Positions 61,339-64,000 of a stretch of DNA of 64,000 nt are shown here, piece by piece (position 1 is the stretch's first letter; each line of letters starts with the position of its first letter). The stretch is from positions 1,674,001 to 1,738,000 of the forward strand of contig JAJFZO010000882.1 in assembly GCA_021397835.1 (NCBI GenBank). The letters are read 5' to 3'. The position numbers and the translations under genes were made by a program. The DNA is from Moringa oleifera (taxonomy: Eukaryota; Streptophyta; Magnoliopsida; Brassicales; Moringaceae). Under the pieces are notes generated by a model. The model searched no databases, was not told the origin of the DNA, and saw nothing but the letters and a program-made list of their open reading frames with translations.

Positions 61339-63801
61339 CGTTGTGGAGGGGATTGGAAAATGCTGGAGGATTCGTAGCCCTTATGGAGGCCAAGCTGTCT
61401 AAGGGTGGTTTCCTTTAAAATACTTAGGGCTGCCTTTGGGTGCTATGTAAGAAAACTACAATCAGGAATGGAGTCGTGGAGAAATTTGAGCACAAGCTGG
61501 CTAGTTGGAAGAAGAGGTACCTTTCTAAGGCTGGGAGACTTACACTAATTAAATCTACTATGTCTGTGTACTATATGTCATTATTTCCTCCACCTAGGGA
61601 GGTGGTTGGGAAGCTGGAGGCTTTACAAAGGAGGTGGCTAGGTGGAAAGTAATCTCTCGACCTATAGCTATGAGGAGCTGGGTATAAAGGAGATAATTCT
61701 TTTTAATAAGACTTTATCAGGAAAGTGGTTATGGAGATCTATGGTGGAGAAGGAGGAACTATGGAGGAGAATAATAAAAGCAAAGTATGGGGTAATGGCA
61801 GGAGATAGGATGAGGATGACAGCGAGCGGAAGGGAAGCATATGGTGTTGGAGTGTGGAAGGCAATCATAAATGGTTGGGAGGAGTTTAAAAATTGGGTTG
61901 AGTTTAAGGTGGGAAGGGGTGATAAGATCATTTTCTGGTTTGACAGGTGGTGTGGGGATAGACTCTTGAAGGAAATGTTCACTGCTGCCTTTTCTTTAGC
62001 ATACAACAAGGAGGCCTGGGTAAAGGAATGTTGGTGGAGGGAGGGATTGGCGGATCTTGCTTTGTACAGAAGAGAAGAAACGTTAATGACAGGGAGATTA
62101 GCCAAATCGAGGGAATTTATGCTCACATCCAGAGTCTCAAAACTGAGGCTGAAAGAGAGGATCCAGTGTGCTGGAAAGTGGGAAGTGGTGGCAGTAGCAA
62201 ATTCTCAGTGAGATCCTATTTTAAGGGTAGCAGTAATGGTAATGAGGGCTTGCAGTTCCCTTGGAAATAAATTTGGAGGGTTGAGGTTCCACCTTAAGTA
62301 GCATTCTTTACCTGGGAGGCAGTTTGGGGAAAATTTTTCACTATTGACAATCTGAGGAAAAGAGGAACAATAATTGTCAACCGGTGCTATTTATGCAGAG
62401 AACAAGAAGAGTTGGTTTACCACCTATTGGTTGGTTATAGGTGGTCTTCTCAGTTATGGGGATCAGTTCTAAGGATCTTGGGGTTGTCTTGGGCATCTGC
62501 AGGATCGGTAGGGGAGGAGATAATGGCCTGGTATGGGTATGGATTAGGGAAGGAGTAGAGAAGGTTAGTGAAGATGTTGCCGCACCTAATGTTTTAGAGC
62601 GTGTGGCGCAAAAGAAACAGAAGGGTTTTCGATGATGTTTGAAAAACCTGTAGTTGTGCTAACATAGGCTTCGGCTAGAATCTTGAAGCTCTAGGATTCG
62701 GAGAATTTTTTTGTAAATGAGGAAGATGCAATTGACTTTATAGAACTACCAATGACATAGGAGTAGGTAATGTGTAAAAGGGTTGCACCCCCTTGGTGCT
62801 AGAAAATAATACCTATACTTTCATTTCTGCGCAAAAAAAAAATATAAAGTCCTTGCTTCAAAAATTCTCAAAAAAAAAAAAAAAAAGAAAATACTAAGAC
62901 AGTAACAAACAGATACAGAGTCATTATGTAATATGAAGAATGAGGTTATCTACGCCTAGAGTTGGAGAAAAGATTCTCCTGCTACATTACTAGTACACTT
63001 ATCAAAGAGATTTAGCAAAATGCAACTCAATCAGATGAGAATAACCAACCAGAACCGCAAACAGTCTTAAGATCTCAGTCACATACATCATAAAGAAATA
63101 GAAAATGCAGTAGCTATCAACCGCAGGGCATAAACAAGCAAGGCCAAAAAAATTAAATGACAAAGAAGATCAGAAAAATAGCTATTATTAGCTAACATAT
63201 TAATCAGCCAAACCTCCTCGATGGCAGATGTATGTTCCTCTTGCCGCAAATCATGCAACTTTGGAAGAGCATTTGCCGCACATTTCCTGACATAAACAGA
63301 TGGATCTCTAGCACACTTGCCAACTGCCACTAGGACAAGAGGTGCAATTATGTGTAGACGGATTCCTGCCATGGTCCGTAGCGCCCATGCCCTCACTAAT
63401 GGATTTGAATCTCCTAAGTCCTTCTGGAAACAGTTAATTGATAGCAATGCTTCATTTGGCCGCCTACATAACCAACAACAGTGAACATAGACATCTCCAG
63501 CCAAGCATTATCTCTTCCCTTAAGCACAACACAATTACATCCTGTTCTTTCTGGACATTGTTTGATTCAATGGTAATTTTGCCACTGTTTATTCAGTTGT
63601 ACTTAACTAATCTAGAACAATGATTTTATGCAAGAAATTAGATGGCACTTTCGAAATGATCTAGTCAACGCATAAACCACTAGTAACTCGAAAGACATTA
63701 GTGAATGGGAATAACTCTACTCACTTTTCAGCATAATGCAGTAAGTATAAGTAAACCAGTTTCTTTACTTCCAATGACTGAGATGCCACATTCTTAACCA
63801 C
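51334..63801 (-). CDS. AP3B: AP-3 complex subunit beta (5' end beyond the window)
   Basis: Ten minus-strand exons in the window: 63801-63725, 63463-63214, 60272-59649, 58969-58796, 58538-58412, 58326-58217, 56146-55946, 54241-53253, 52851-52582 and 51703-51334. They encode 1063 residues to the stop. All join in frame with GT-AG introns. The first in-window exon begins VVKNVASQSLEVKKLVYLYL, so the N-terminal exon(s), roughly the first 70 residues, lie right of position 64000. The first 600 or so residues are adaptin HEAT-repeat sequence (NPLVRAWALRTMAGIRLH, VYVRKCAANALPKLHDL, VPAARAMIIWMVGEY). A Ser/Asp/Glu-rich hinge follows (DDLETVSGSIDEEGSSDY), then the beta-3 C-terminal domain. The AP-3 adaptor sorts membrane proteins to vacuoles; in Arabidopsis this subunit is PAT2, needed for vacuole biogenesis. 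The 2.94-kb intron 60273-63213 contains an antisense LINE, and the 2.07-kb intron 56147-58216 a TG-rich microsatellite. Confidence 0.96.
52009..52037. repeat. (TA)n microsatellite in the last AP3B intron
   Basis: About 14 TA units in the intron between the last two AP3B exons (51704-52581). Confidence 0.95.
57010..57330. repeat. TG/TA-rich compound microsatellite in AP3B intron
   Basis: Purine-pyrimidine alternation with a (TG)10 core at about 57162-57182 and flanking tatg/tgta units. A gcaaaacctgtgtt segment recurs 66 bases apart (57203 and 57269). All six frames give low-complexity His/Thr/Tyr or Cys/Val/Tyr peptides, which are not genes. Such alternation can adopt Z-DNA. Confidence 0.85.
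60653..62846 (+). mobile_element. 5'-truncated, decayed LINE (L1-type), antisense in AP3B intron
   Basis: Begins within the reverse transcriptase: FIVLISKKTGAVSIDEYRAV, then AYDHVSWKFLL, GIRQGDPLSSSLF and LLFADDTIIF (catalytic Asp-Asp at about 61165). A 41-base G run, then LGIKEIILFNKTLSGKWLWR and the zf-RVT region (CYLCREQEELVYHLL, with the last Cys lost) follow. Stops and frameshifts break the frame repeatedly, so it is not functional. The endonuclease domain is absent. The 3' end is a gcacccccttggtgct hairpin and an A-rich tail. Flanks aagtacttgcttca (60633) and aagtccttgcttca (62847) form a 14-base target-site duplication with one mismatch. Confidence 0.88.
61298..61338 (+). repeat. 41-base uninterrupted G run
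   Basis: Eleven T (61287-61297) are followed by 41 consecutive G inside the decayed LINE. It replaces reverse transcriptase sequence between the FADD block and the KYLGLPLG-like block. On the AP3B pre-mRNA strand this is a C run. It may form a G-quadruplex in DNA, or reflect a sequencing/assembly problem. Confidence 0.9.
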
Positions 63802-64000
63802 CTGCAATTCCATTAACCACAAAGAATGGGAAAAAACATTAAGAACCACACAAGTAATTCAAAACATCATCTGTTAGAATAAATCAAAGTTCTAAAAACG
63901 GTCCACAATTGTTCAAAATTGGCAGGACAGAAAGAAGAAGAAGAAGAAAACAAGAACAGATGGAATAAACCCAACAGTCCTTGACCTAAATCAAACCTTA

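Noticed and set aside
61052..61418. Open frames with long Pro or Gly runs
   Set aside because: They result from the 41-base G run inside a decayed LINE.
61668..62126. Minus-strand 152-codon open frame
   Set aside because: Antisense shadow of the LINE coding region, which has recognisable motifs on the plus strand.

Overview
The window is nuclear DNA of a dicot plant, probably a woody rosid, although the sequence does not name the species. The evidence is short exons with AT-rich GT-AG introns, plant-specific families (DUF506, an MIP1-zipper/DUF547 protein, a class VII receptor-like cytoplasmic kinase, an SCL30-type SR protein), long AT-rich intergenic blocks, and plant LINE and SINE remnants. 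No bacterial, plasmid, viral or CRISPR structure was seen.

Layout, left to right. (1) 1-6.3 kb: a diverged tandem duplication of non-coding DNA (about 60-2590), a small possible exon pair, then AT-rich DNA. (2) 6.3-9.8 kb, minus: three-exon DUF506 (PDDEXK-like) gene with two separate tandem duplications in its introns. (3) 10-14.7 kb: no gene recognised. (4) 14.8-18.3 kb, minus: PSF2 subunit of the GINS replication complex, eight exons, with three E2F-like sites upstream. (5) 20.0-24.9 kb, plus: cytosolic triosephosphate isomerase, nine exons. (6) 27.9-30.4 kb, plus: PBL9/APK1-like cytoplasmic kinase. (7) 32.1-35.9 kb, plus: organelle-targeted RlmN-like radical SAM RNA methyltransferase, with a SINE in one intron. 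(8) 37.5-41.4 kb, plus: SCL30/SCL33-like splicing factor with a long GAAG-rich intron inside its RRM. (9) 43.3-45.6 kb, plus: small C2-domain protein. (10) 46.5 kb, plus: tRNA-Lys(UUU), followed by a truncated tRNA copy. (11) 47.6-50.3 kb, plus: MIP1-zipper/DUF547 protein with a probable GC-AG intron. (12) 51.3 kb to beyond the right edge, minus: AP-3 complex beta subunit, whose second in-window intron carries an antisense 5'-truncated LINE with a 41-base G run.

The genes are unrelated housekeeping and signalling loci (replication, glycolysis, splicing, RNA modification, vacuolar trafficking, kinase signalling). They do not form a cluster or operon. All spliced models were joined by hand and keep reading frame across every junction. 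I found no previously undescribed multi-gene system. The most useful leads are regulatory and structural: the E2F sites at PSF2, the candidate poison exon in SCL30, the GC-AG intron, a hairpin shared by two LINE 3' ends, the SINE, the pseudo-tRNA, and repeated local tandem duplication restricted to non-coding DNA.
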